Of a stretch of 64,000 bases of DNA, positions 43,366 to 51,077 are shown piece after piece. Below the pieces are notes generated by a model. It was given only the letters and a program-made list of their open reading frames with translations, did not search any database and was not told the origin of the DNA. Numbering within the stretch: position 1 is the stretch's first letter; each line of letters begins with the position of its first letter. This DNA is from Winogradskyella schleiferi (GTDB lineage Bacteria; Bacteroidota; Bacteroidia; Flavobacteriales; Flavobacteriaceae), in the NCBI RefSeq assembly GCF_013394655.1, contig NZ_CP053351.1:2634501-2698500 (forward strand). Reading direction: 5' to 3'. Both the position numbers and the translations under genes were made by a program.

Positions 43366-44337
43366 ATGAGAACTTTTAAAAATTATACTGTACAAGCTAG
43401 CTCGATAGCATTGTTTATAATCGTTGCGTTTACATTTTTGTTCATGCAGTCTTGTAAAACTGATAAAAAAGAAATGCAACTGGAAACTGTTATTGAAGAA
43501 AAAGATAATGTTATAGAAATTATAACAAGGAATATGGATTTTCAAATGGCTGATACTATTACCTCTGGCTGGAATACCTTTCGTTATAAGAATTTATCAC
43601 CTCAAACACACTTTTTCCTTATAGATAAATACCCTGAAGGAAAGACTTCAGAAGATGCGGAAAAACTAGTAGCTCCAGTATTTGATAGTGCCATGAAACT
43701 AATTATGGAAGGAAAAACTGAAGAAGGATATGCTGAATTTGCAAAACTTCCTGACTGGTTTGGTGAAGTTGAGTTTGTTGGTGGTTCAGGACTACTCTCG
43801 CCAAATCAAATAGGAGAAACGACACTTAATCTAAAACCAGGAAAATACATTGTTGAATGCTATGTAAAAATGAGCAATGGCATGTTTCATACATCTATGG
43901 GTATGACAAAAGATATCGTAGTATCAGGAACTGATTCGGAGAACAATGAACCAACTGCGGATATTGACATTAATATTTCGAGTACTGATGGAATTGTATT
44001 TAATGACTCCATTAGTTCGGGTAAACACACCTTTATGGTAAAATATAAAGATCAGATTGTGCATGAAAATTTTGTCGGACACGATATTAATCTTGTTAAG
44101 CTAGATGAAAATGCTAATCTTGAGGAGTTGGAAAATTGGATGAATTGGGCAGATCCAAAAGGATTGATAGAACCAGCGCCAAATGCTGTTACTTTTATTG
44201 GTGGTGTTAATGATATGCCTGGTGGAAACAAAGGTTTTTTTACAGCTGAACTTGAATCTGGAAAATATGTCCTAATTTCGGAAGTACCAAACGCCTCAAG
44301 TAAAAATATGCTAAAGACTTTTGTAGTATCTGAATAG
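43366..44337 (+). CDS. Lipoprotein with two cupredoxin-like domains
   Basis: 323 residues. A long hydrophobic leader (ASSIALFIIVAFTFLFMQSC) ends with Cys30, a probable lipobox. Two related domains of about 130 residues follow. In the first, TITSGWNTFRYKNLSPQTHFFLIDK precedes LSPNQIGETTLNLKPGKYIVECYV and SNGMFHTSMGMTKDIVV; in the second, SISSGKHTFMVKYKDQIVHENFVGHDINLV precedes the corresponding GNKGFFTAELESGKYVLISEVP. The GxHTFxxKNxxxxxHFxxxxK and ELxPGxYxxxCxxP patterns are cupredoxin-like. In the first domain a His-Thr-Ser-Met stretch could be a degenerate copper site. Located after the IS3 element; monocistronic. Confidence 0.68.
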   Translation: MRTFKNYTVQASSIALFIIVAFTFLFMQSCKTDKKEMQLETVIEEKDNVIEIITRNMDFQMADTITSGWNTFRYKNLSPQTHFFLIDKYPEGKTSEDAEKLVAPVFDSAMKLIMEGKTEEGYAEFAKLPDWFGEVEFVGGSGLLSPNQIGETTLNLKPGKYIVECYVKMSNGMFHTSMGMTKDIVVSGTDSENNEPTADIDINISSTDGIVFNDSISSGKHTFMVKYKDQIVHENFVGHDINLVKLDENANLEELENWMNWADPKGLIEPAPNAVTFIGGVNDMPGGNKGFFTAELESGKYVLISEVPNASSKNMLKTFVVSE

Positions 44338-44357
44338 TTTTTTAAAAAAATCACTAT

Positions 44358-44457
44358 TGCCAACAACTTATAAGGGATCGCTAATCTAAAACACGTTATA
44401 GTTCTCCTCTTTTTCTATATAAAGATATTTATTGTAAACTAAAGAAAAACGTTGGCA
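44358..44457. repeat. Cassette-site-like inverted repeat R5
   Basis: TGCCAAC (44358-44364) is the exact complement of GTTGGCA (44451-44457); between them is AT-rich sequence with AAAACACG. The right end GTTGGCAGTAATTAAAACA recurs almost exactly at 45938 (GTTGGCAGAATTAAAAA). Confidence 0.5.
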
Positions 44458-44488
44458 GTAATTAAAACAACGCAATAAAAACTGAAAT

Positions 44489-45676
44489 TTGAAAATAAGT
44501 AAATTAGAATACAAACAGAGAATAAACTCAATTAAAGAAAGGTTAAAGAAAGACAAACTTGACACTTTAATCATTTCGGAAGAAGAAGATATTTACTATT
44601 TAACTGGATTAACTTACAAAAGTCTTGAAAGATTATTTCTACTAATAATTACAGAAAGCGAAGTCAGTTTTATTGTTCCAAAAATGGAACTTGCTCATTT
44701 AAAAAAGGTTGATCATGTCGATGTAATAAAAAGTTATTGGGAATATCCTGCTCAAGAACCAGAACGTTGGAACGATATACTTCTTGAAATAGTAAAAGAC
44801 AGTAAACTTATTGGAATTGGAGCTAAAACACCTTTCGAAATTTTAGCTTTTTTGAATTCGGTTAATCTTAATATCGTAGAAAATTCGATATTGGAAGAAC
44901 AGCGTTGGATAAAAAGTAATACAGAAATTGAGTTAATAAAACAAGCATCGAGATGTTGTGATATTAGTATTAAGAAATTAAATAAAAATGCATATTTCGG
45001 AATGTCGGAACTTGAAGTTTTTTCAATTGGACGTTCTATTCAACAAAAAGTAATCAAAGAAACACCTTTTGACTATTTAGCTACAAATATTTTGGTTGCG
45101 GCATGGCCTAGTAGAATTTCTTATCAGCCTCACGGAATACCCAAAGTTTCAGATGTACTAGTTGACGGCTCACATATTAGTTTAGCATTTTTAAGAGTAA
45201 ATGGGTATTCTGCTGAATTGGAAAGAACATTTTTCACAAGTAAACCAACCAAAAAACAAGAAGAAGCATTTGAATTAATGATGGAAGCTAGACGCAGAAG
45301 TTATGCTGTATTAAAAGCAGGTGTTATTGCAGAAGATGTAGATTTAGCTGCGAGACAATTTTTAATTGAACAAGGATTTAAAGAAAACTTAATGCATAGA
45401 ACTGGTCATGGAATAGGTTTAGGAAATCACGAAGGTCCTTATTTAGCTGAAGGAGATAAGACAGTTCTAAAGGAAAAAATGGTTGTTAGTATTGAACCCG
45501 GAATTTACATAGAAGGCGTTGGAGGTTTTAGACATTCTGACACAGTATTAATTACTAAAAATGGTTATGAAATATTAACGAACTGTCCTGATGACATAAA
45601 TAGTTTAACTTTTACAAACTTAAAACCAATACAAAAATTAAAAGGAAACATTATCAAGAAAATGTATGGAATATAA
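44489..45676 (+). CDS. M24-family (Xaa-Pro peptidase/creatinase-like) protein, degenerate metal site (TTG start)
   Basis: 395 residues. N-terminal creatinase-N domain (RINSIKERLKKDKLDTLIISEEEDIYYLTGL). The pita-bread domain starts at about 150. The catalytic His is kept in MHRTGHGIGLGNHEGPYL and one Glu in VVSIEPGIYIEGVGGF. Three other metal ligands are changed: the first Asp aligns with Leu in SLAFLRVNGYSAELERT, the second is Glu, and the final RxED is RHSD. Such sites occur in metal-free creatinase/ectoine-hydrolase-type members, so it may hydrolyse a small amide or be catalytically reduced. TTG start, 32 bp after the R5 repeat. Confidence 0.8.
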   Translation: MKISKLEYKQRINSIKERLKKDKLDTLIISEEEDIYYLTGLTYKSLERLFLLIITESEVSFIVPKMELAHLKKVDHVDVIKSYWEYPAQEPERWNDILLEIVKDSKLIGIGAKTPFEILAFLNSVNLNIVENSILEEQRWIKSNTEIELIKQASRCCDISIKKLNKNAYFGMSELEVFSIGRSIQQKVIKETPFDYLATNILVAAWPSRISYQPHGIPKVSDVLVDGSHISLAFLRVNGYSAELERTFFTSKPTKKQEEAFELMMEARRRSYAVLKAGVIAEDVDLAARQFLIEQGFKENLMHRTGHGIGLGNHEGPYLAEGDKTVLKEKMVVSIEPGIYIEGVGGFRHSDTVLITKNGYEILTNCPDDINSLTFTNLKPIQKLKGNIIKKMYGI

Positions 45677-45685
45677 ATAACTACC

Positions 45686-45827
45686 ATCAACAAAGTACTG
45701 TGGCAAAAAACAAGTAAAATCTCATTAATTTTTTACTAAAGTACTTTTATAATTTTCATCATATATCAACCCTCTCTTTTGTTCTTTCTGATCTATGCTT
45801 AAATTTAATGAATTGTAAACTTAAACG
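45686..45827 (-). mobile_element. Transposase-less remnant of the IS110 element
   Basis: Both ends of the element at 36801-38041 are present back to back. The right end is AACAAAGTACTGTGGCAAAA, then AACAAGTAAAAT and ACTTTTATAA. The left end is CCTCTCTTTTGTTCTTTCTG, then AATTTAATGAATTGTAAACT. About 1.1 kb between them (the whole transposase gene) is gone; the junction is at about 45765. Same orientation as the full copy, and again adjoining an attC-like repeat. Confidence 0.7.
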
Positions 45828-45945
45828 GTATATTATTAATTGCTAGTTCTAGCCTACTTATGAATCCGGATAGCTATCGCGACTCGCGGATTTTGAACTA
45901 CCCTCAAAAAGTTAGACACTATTTAAGCGTTTATCTTGTTGGCAG
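45828..45945. repeat. Dispersed attC-like repeat R3
   Basis: GTATATTATTAATTGCTAGT, then TCTAGCCTACTTATGA, as in R2; right end TTGTTGGCAGAATT. The middle differs from R1/R2. A short ATA microsatellite (about 45990-46005) and a GCACCTA/TAGGTGC stem lie beyond. Nothing gene-like is visible in the rest of the gap up to 46131. Confidence 0.5.
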
Positions 45946-46131
45946 AATTAAAAATTATGCGACAGCGCAAAACGGCACCTAATCAATTGAAATAATAATA
46001 ATAATAAAGAGTTTCTGTTAATAGGTGCTGCTAATATAAAATAATCGAAATTTGTGTTAGCAAATTACGAGTTAACTTATTTAGAATTGGGCCAGTCTTT
46101 ATTGTGTAATTATAATCTTAAAAAATGATAT

Positions 46132-46917
46132 ATGCGTTTACGTACGAGCTGTGATTTAAAGTTTGAGATTTTTGAGCCAACCCCATTTATTTTTATGTTA
46201 AGGCCGCGTAGTGGTAGCCAACAATGGGTAGAAAGAGAGGAATATAAAATTACACCAAGTACACCGGTTTTTGAATTTACGGACAATTATGGCAATCTGT
46301 GTCAACGATTAATTGCCCAACCTGGAATGTTCTCAATTTCTACGTCTTCAGATGTTGTAACCTCTAATTTTATAGATCAAGGCTTTGGCGAACCATTTAT
46401 TGAAATCCAGAATTTACCAGACGCCGTGCTAAGTTATCTTTTACCGAGTAGATACTGCGAGTCTGATCTTTTTAATGAAATGAGTACAGCTATTACCAAA
46501 GGCCAATTCATGGGCTACAACCAAGTTTCAGCAATTACAAATTGGTTGCACGAAAACATTGAGTATCTGCCAGGCAGTAATAATCAACCCTTGTCAGCCG
46601 TTCAAGTTAAAAATAGACAGTTTGGTGTTTGTAGGGATTTGGCCCATTTAGGTATTGCGCTTTGCCGTAGTTTAAGCATCCCAGCACGTATTGTTGTTGG
46701 TTATTTACACAATTTGGAACCAATGGATATGCATGCTTGGTTTGAGGCCTATATTGGTAACCGTTGGTATACTTTTGATGCCACTCAAGTAGGCTCTCCA
46801 GGAGGCTATGTGGTTCTTGGCTTTGGTCGTGATGCTGCCGACGTTGCTATTTTTAATCAATTTGGCTCTTTAGTTTCTCCAATTGAAAATCTTGTTAGAG
46901 TTAAACTTCACCCTTAA
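46132..46917 (+). CDS. Transglutaminase-like cysteine protease-fold protein
   Basis: 261 residues. An N-terminal beta domain (MRLRTSCDLKFEIFEPTPFIFMLRPRSG) is of the bacterial transglutaminase-N type. The core has Cys167 in QFGVCRDLAHLGIALCRSLG-like context (GVCRDLAH), His201 in MDMHAWFEAYIGN and Asp216 in WYTFDATQVG: an intact Cys-His-Asp triad. No signal peptide, so probably cytoplasmic. Such proteins occur near peptide- or glutathione-related genes; no substrate is evident here. Between R3 and two small membrane genes, and probably its own transcript. Confidence 0.85.
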   Translation: MRLRTSCDLKFEIFEPTPFIFMLRPRSGSQQWVEREEYKITPSTPVFEFTDNYGNLCQRLIAQPGMFSISTSSDVVTSNFIDQGFGEPFIEIQNLPDAVLSYLLPSRYCESDLFNEMSTAITKGQFMGYNQVSAITNWLHENIEYLPGSNNQPLSAVQVKNRQFGVCRDLAHLGIALCRSLSIPARIVVGYLHNLEPMDMHAWFEAYIGNRWYTFDATQVGSPGGYVVLGFGRDAADVAIFNQFGSLVSPIENLVRVKLHP

Positions 46918-47121
46918 ACTAAATGGGAAAAGTAACTTATCTATTTTTAAAAAAATTTACGCATTATAAAACGATATAATGTTAGTCGTTTATAAACATT
47001 TTAACACACCATTGAAGCATCCCTATAAAAAAATATTTTACAACACAACCCATGAACGTTTTGCAAAATGTACAAAAACCGTAATCTAAATTAGAACCTT
47101 GAGAAAAAAAGAAATATTTGG

Positions 47122-47343
47122 TTGATTGGAACAATTATTCTATTCCTGATTTTGAACACTCTGATTTTCGAAATAGATAGTTTAAAAGCTGACTCAACAC
47201 TTGATATAAATATTCACGATACATATTTCGTCATTGCGAATTTAAATTTCATTCTATTACACGGAGTTTTGGTGTTTTTCGGAATCTATTTGGTTAGGGT
47301 ATGGCGCAGGAATTTTAAAAACTTGACTGCAAATCTGATTTAA
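47122..47343 (+). CDS. Small membrane protein with a cytochrome-oxidase-I-like segment (TTG start)
   Basis: 73 residues with two membrane helices. The first is LIGTIILFLILNTLIFEI-like; then a loop INIHDTYFVIANLNFILLHG and helix GVLVFFGIYLVRVWRR. HDTYFVIANLNFIL echoes the invariant HDTYFVVAHFHYVLS of haem-copper oxidase subunit I, but the two haem-ligand His of HFH are Asn-Leu-Asn here. The start is uncertain: the only nearby initiator is TTG at 47122, and the frame is open 27 bp further upstream. Followed immediately by a second small membrane gene. Confidence 0.55.
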   Translation: MIGTIILFLILNTLIFEIDSLKADSTLDINIHDTYFVIANLNFILLHGVLVFFGIYLVRVWRRNFKNLTANLI

Positions 47344-47592
47344 ATGATTTCGACAATACTTATGGTTGTAGTTTTAATCGGAATTGATTTTTTTTTGGAA
47401 ACTTTCATTATAAAAAGCACTAGCTGGAGAATTTATCCACCTCTAAGGCCTGGAGAAATTGTACCCGAAATGGAACCAAAAGAAAATAATCTAAGAATTA
47501 TGTTGAGCGTTATTTTTTACACCCAGTTAATATTGCTGATTTTTTTAGCTTGTTGCGGGTTTAAAACTGGATGGAATTACAAAATGGAATGA
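47344..47592 (+). CDS. Small two-helix membrane protein, unknown
   Basis: 82 residues: helix ILMVVVLIGIDFFLETFII, loop KSTSWRIYPPLRPGEIVPEMEPKEN, helix MLSVIFYTQLILLIFLACC and tail KTGWNYKME. The ATG abuts the TAA of the previous gene, so translation is coupled and the two proteins probably act together. No family recognised. Confidence 0.55.
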   Translation: MISTILMVVVLIGIDFFLETFIIKSTSWRIYPPLRPGEIVPEMEPKENNLRIMLSVIFYTQLILLIFLACCGFKTGWNYKME

Positions 47593-47630
47593 ATAAAGCA
47601 CTATGAGCAAAACTGTTCATACTTAATTTC

Positions 47631-47740
47631 CTGGTTGTAGACTACTTAGAAAAAATCTTAGGGATTTTCTATTTGGTTTCTAATTGCTAACTTAGTTGTT
47701 GAAACAAACAACTTAATCATAAAAATACGTTGATAGCAAC
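47631..47740. repeat. Dispersed attC-like repeat R4
   Basis: CTGGTTGTAGACTACTTAGA, then GGTTTCTAATTGCTAACTTA, GTTGTTGAAACAAACAACTT and ACGTTGATAGCAAC. It aligns with R1 and R2 over most of its length. It ends 18 bp before the next start codon. Confidence 0.55.
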
Positions 47741-47757
47741 ATTAATAACTCATTTAA

Positions 47758-48570
47758 ATGAGAAAATACTTCCACTTTATTTTAATCTGTGCGGTTTATT
47801 ACAATTGCACAACTAATAGAGCTGAATTAGTGCTTCTTGGTACAGTTCACGATCCGGTTGAAAATTTCAATGCAGACAGTCTTTATAATATTTTAACTAA
47901 GATAAAACCCGATTTAATTCTTTTCGAAGTGGATTCATCCTTTTTCACCAAAGCGTTTGAATTCAAGAAAACTTGGGATAGTAACGAAAATGTAGCGACC
48001 ATAAGGTATATGAACAACTTTGAAGTAGATATTAGACCCTATGAATTCACTGGAAGAAATAAATACAGAATAAAAATAGGATCACGACCTACAGACAACA
48101 AAGCAACCCAATTGCTAGATAGTCTATATAGTAATAACTTATTAAGTCCATTGGATGAAAAAACCTATAATGATTATCTTAGGGTCAACGATAGCCTAAT
48201 TTCAAGGGCATATCTAGGAGCAAATTCTTTTAATAGTTTGAAAACGGATAGAATAGCTCAAAAAAGACAAGGCTATCAGTACAAAAAGCTTCTGGATATC
48301 ATGCGAAACTATCCAATTTTTCAAAACACCTATTACATTAAGCATACTGGAGATAGTATCTGTTATTTAGAAGGCTATAAAAAAGCGGCTGAATTTTGGG
48401 ATTTACGCAATCAAACAATGGCTAATAATATTTTCCATTTTATCAGAGAATATAAAGGCAAGAAAATAGTTGTGCTAAACGGTTTTTTTCATAGATACTA
48501 TTTAAACGCTATAATAAGACCTAAACAAAATGAATTGAATTTCACGGTAAAGGAATTTTATGACTATTAA
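47758..48570 (+). CDS. TraB/TIKI (GumN, ChaN-like) superfamily lipoprotein
   Basis: 270 residues. N-terminus FILICAVYYNCTTN may be a lipobox-like signal with Cys17. Motif 1 LVLLGTVHDPVEN (GxxH); motif 2 LILFEVDSSFF (Glu); later WDLRNQTMANNIFHFIRE (Arg near MA) and VVLNGFFHRYYLN (second GxxH). This order is characteristic of the TraB/TIKI/ChaN/EreA-like hydrolase superfamily. Metal-dependent peptidase or esterase activity is possible. Last gene of the cassette-like region; preceded by repeat R4. Confidence 0.65.
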   Translation: MRKYFHFILICAVYYNCTTNRAELVLLGTVHDPVENFNADSLYNILTKIKPDLILFEVDSSFFTKAFEFKKTWDSNENVATIRYMNNFEVDIRPYEFTGRNKYRIKIGSRPTDNKATQLLDSLYSNNLLSPLDEKTYNDYLRVNDSLISRAYLGANSFNSLKTDRIAQKRQGYQYKKLLDIMRNYPIFQNTYYIKHTGDSICYLEGYKKAAEFWDLRNQTMANNIFHFIREYKGKKIVVLNGFFHRYYLNAIIRPKQNELNFTVKEFYDY

Positions 48571-48657
48571 ATACAACAACTCACTATGACCATAGGTAAT
48601 TGCCTTAAAGACTACTCGAGGCCAAAGATGTTTACATTAGTTTAAATACTGAAATAA

Positions 48658-49716
48658 ATGAACAGAAAAGCGATCACAAGACATACCAAACTTACAGTAA
48701 TAGTCTCAACCTTTACGTTCATTTCTCTTTGGGCACAAACGAAAGATAGTCTTAGTCTAAAAATTGAAGATGGATGGATTGAAAAAACAGATAAGATCGG
48801 AATCGATGTGTCATTAAACAATGCATATGAAATATTTGAAGTAAGGACGGAAAATACTAAAGTCATTCTTTACCCAAATACTGCTGCGAATCTTCGTTTA
48901 AACGTTAATTATAAATTTATTTCATTTGGGTTTCAATTTACACCCGATTTTTTACCAGGAAATGGAGATGAGAGTTTAAGAGGGAAAACAAAATCATTTG
49001 AGTTAAGTACCTCATTAATTTTTAAACATTGGTTTACCGACCTTTCTTATTCCAAAGTAAAAGGCTACTACCTTAAGAATTCAAATGATTTTATAACTCG
49101 TTCGGAAGGTGATCCCTATATTCAGTTTCCTGATTTAAGCTATAATGGATTCGCCATAACAACAGGATATTCCAGTAACTCAAAATTTTCATTTAAGAGT
49201 TTAACTTCTCAAACCGAACGCCAGTTAAAAAGTGCGGGAAGTTTCATCCCGTCTATTAATTTACGCTACTTTAAAATCAATGACAAGTCATCAGATATAA
49301 ACACTCAAAAATCAAATAATAGTGAAGCTAGTATTGGGCCTGGCTATGTGCATACATTTGTCAGTAGAGAGAAGTTCTATTTCTCATTGGGTTTACTTGC
49401 GCGAATAGGTTATTTAAACACGAAGCTGACTACAAGACTAACTGATGGAGATGCAATTACTAATCAGGACAATTTTATATTTCGTTGGGATGGCAGAATT
49501 GGTTTAGGTTATAATGGTAAGCGTTTTTATACTGGAATTTATTCAACAATTTCGGGAACTGAATTTAAACAAGAAAACACCACTGGGAGGAATTCTGAAA
49601 CTAGAGTTAACTATCATCTTTTTCTGGGAATACGTTTCCCTGCTCCCAATTATTTAGAACGCCAAGTGAATAAAGTTGAAAAACTTATACTGAGACAAAA
49701 TGATTCAAACCAATGA
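48658..49716 (+). CDS. DUF4421 outer membrane beta-barrel protein
   Basis: 352 residues: signal peptide (about 1-26, ending LWAQ), then SLKIEDGWIEKTDKIGIDVSLNN, IFEVRTENTKVILYPNTAANLRLNVNYKFISFGFQF (the PN-x-LRLNVxYKFISFGF motif of DUF4421), and strands with aromatic belts. LFLGIRFPAPN is near the C-terminus. A distant relative of the protein at 15834. Function unknown. The upstream gap is 87 bp and no close partner gene is seen. Confidence 0.8.
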   Translation: MNRKAITRHTKLTVIVSTFTFISLWAQTKDSLSLKIEDGWIEKTDKIGIDVSLNNAYEIFEVRTENTKVILYPNTAANLRLNVNYKFISFGFQFTPDFLPGNGDESLRGKTKSFELSTSLIFKHWFTDLSYSKVKGYYLKNSNDFITRSEGDPYIQFPDLSYNGFAITTGYSSNSKFSFKSLTSQTERQLKSAGSFIPSINLRYFKINDKSSDINTQKSNNSEASIGPGYVHTFVSREKFYFSLGLLARIGYLNTKLTTRLTDGDAITNQDNFIFRWDGRIGLGYNGKRFYTGIYSTISGTEFKQENTTGRNSETRVNYHLFLGIRFPAPNYLERQVNKVEKLILRQNDSNQ

Positions 49717-49767
49717 TGTTAATGTTAACCGTAATTAAATCAAACTAATTTTCATCCATTCCCAACC

Positions 49768-50220
49768 ATGACCGTCAGAAAAGCAACAAAAAACGATATC
49801 TCATACATTGTAGCAATGATTGCTGATGATGAACTTGGGAAACAAAGGGAAAATTTCAAAAATCCATTACCAGAAGAATATCTCATAGCCTTTGAAAATA
49901 TAAACGCAGACGACAACCAAGAACTCATAGTTGTAGAAAACGAAAATGCTGAAATTATTGGTACACTTCAATTATCCTTTATTCAATACCTCACCTATAG
50001 AGGTGGAATTAGAGCACAAATTGAAGCGGTAAGAATTAGAAAAGACAAACGAGGGCTTGGCATTGGGAAAACATTGTTTGAGTGGGCCATAAATAGAGCC
50101 AAAGAACGAAAAGCACATTTACTGCAATTAACCACTGACAAAAAAAGACCAAAAGCTATTCAATTTTATGAAGATTTAGGATTTAAAGCGACTCATGAAG
50201 GCATGAAAATGCATTTCTAA
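49768..50220 (+). CDS. GNAT-family N-acetyltransferase
   Basis: 150 residues: start TVRKATKNDISYIVAMIADDELG, acetyl-CoA motif A IEAVRIRKDKRGLGIGKTLFEWAINRAKE (RxxGxGxxL variant) and motif B LLQLTTDKKRPKAIQFYEDLGF. LQLSFIQYLTYRGGIRAQIE is the adjacent strand. This arrangement is common in the aminoglycoside/small-amine type GNATs, but the substrate cannot be named. Stand-alone. Confidence 0.88.
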   Translation: MTVRKATKNDISYIVAMIADDELGKQRENFKNPLPEEYLIAFENINADDNQELIVVENENAEIIGTLQLSFIQYLTYRGGIRAQIEAVRIRKDKRGLGIGKTLFEWAINRAKERKAHLLQLTTDKKRPKAIQFYEDLGFKATHEGMKMHF

Positions 50221-50300
50221 TTTATGAAGTCCGACAAAATAAAATAGAACGCTTATTGAAATAAATTCAGCCTAATTTCTCAGATCAAATGCCTAATCCC

Positions 50301-50912
50301 TCATTCCTCTTTCCTATATAAACTAGGTAAACTAATTTTAAAGCGTACCGCAATCAAACGAATCGTAATAACCACGATCGCGACAAGAACAAACAAATAG
50401 TTTCTATCCTCAAAAAATTGCAACAGTAAAAAATAAGTAACGCCTCCTAAAATACAAGCCGTTGCATAAATCTCTTTTCTGAAAATAACAGGAATTTCGT
50501 TACACAAAATATCTCTAATCACACCACCAAAACAAGCCGTCATAGTACCTAACGCAATACAGATTAAAGGATGTAAACCTGCAACAAGTCCAGTTTCAAT
50601 ACCAACAACGGTATAAAGTGAAATACCAATGGTATCGAATAAAAACAGGGACTTCCTAAGGTAATTAATGCGCTTTTTAAAAACAACAGCGAAAACAGCA
50701 GACCCGATAATAACATATACAAAGGTCATGTTTCTCATCCATGAAACAGGTTCAACGCCAATCATAACATCACGCAACGTTCCACCACCAACCGCAGTCA
50801 CAAAAGCAATAATCAGCACACCAAACGGATCCATGCGTTTGTTCATGGCTACTAATGCCCCTGAAATGGCGAAAGCTATGGTTCCTAATATGTCTATGAT
50901 TTGGAAAAACAT
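50301..50912 (-). CDS. Trimeric intracellular cation channel family protein (UPF0126)
   Basis: 203 residues, seven membrane helices in two similar halves: LGTIAFAISGALVAMNKRMDPFGVLIIAFVTAVGGGTLRDVMIG and FDTIGISLYTVVGIETGL, then LIAxGTMTACFGGVIRDILCNEIPVIF. The paired GGGTLRD and GGVIRD motifs are the TRIC/UPF0126 signature. A homotrimeric potassium-permeable channel is expected. Lone gene on the minus strand; followed toward the left by the GNAT gene's end. Confidence 0.92.
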   Translation of the reverse strand: MFFQIIDILGTIAFAISGALVAMNKRMDPFGVLIIAFVTAVGGGTLRDVMIGVEPVSWMRNMTFVYVIIGSAVFAVVFKKRINYLRKSLFLFDTIGISLYTVVGIETGLVAGLHPLICIALGTMTACFGGVIRDILCNEIPVIFRKEIYATACILGGVTYFLLLQFFEDRNYLFVLVAIVVITIRLIAVRFKISLPSLYRKEE

Positions 50913-50976
50913 GGTTGTTTATTAGTGTTATTTTTTTGTCACCCGTACTTAATATGAAATCTATTCGATACTTGGG

Positions 50977-50996
50977 ATTCCTGCTTTCGCAGGAAT
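50977..50996. repeat. REP-like hairpin
   Basis: ATTCCTGC, TTTC, GCAGGAAT: a perfect 8-bp stem with a tetraloop, in the 165-bp gap between the TRIC and RDD genes. The following CTTCGGCTTCGCTCAGTATA resembles other dispersed repeats. Confidence 0.7.
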
Positions 50997-51077
50997 TTGG
51001 TTCTCTTAGAAACTTCGGCTTCGCTCAGTATAAGCGATTCGCTAACTTTTTCTGAAAAAGAAAAAGTTGTTCTCTGC

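Noticed and set aside
45984..46008. AAT/ATA microsatellite
   Set aside because: Short and imperfect AT repeat in an AT-rich gap; nothing suggests function.
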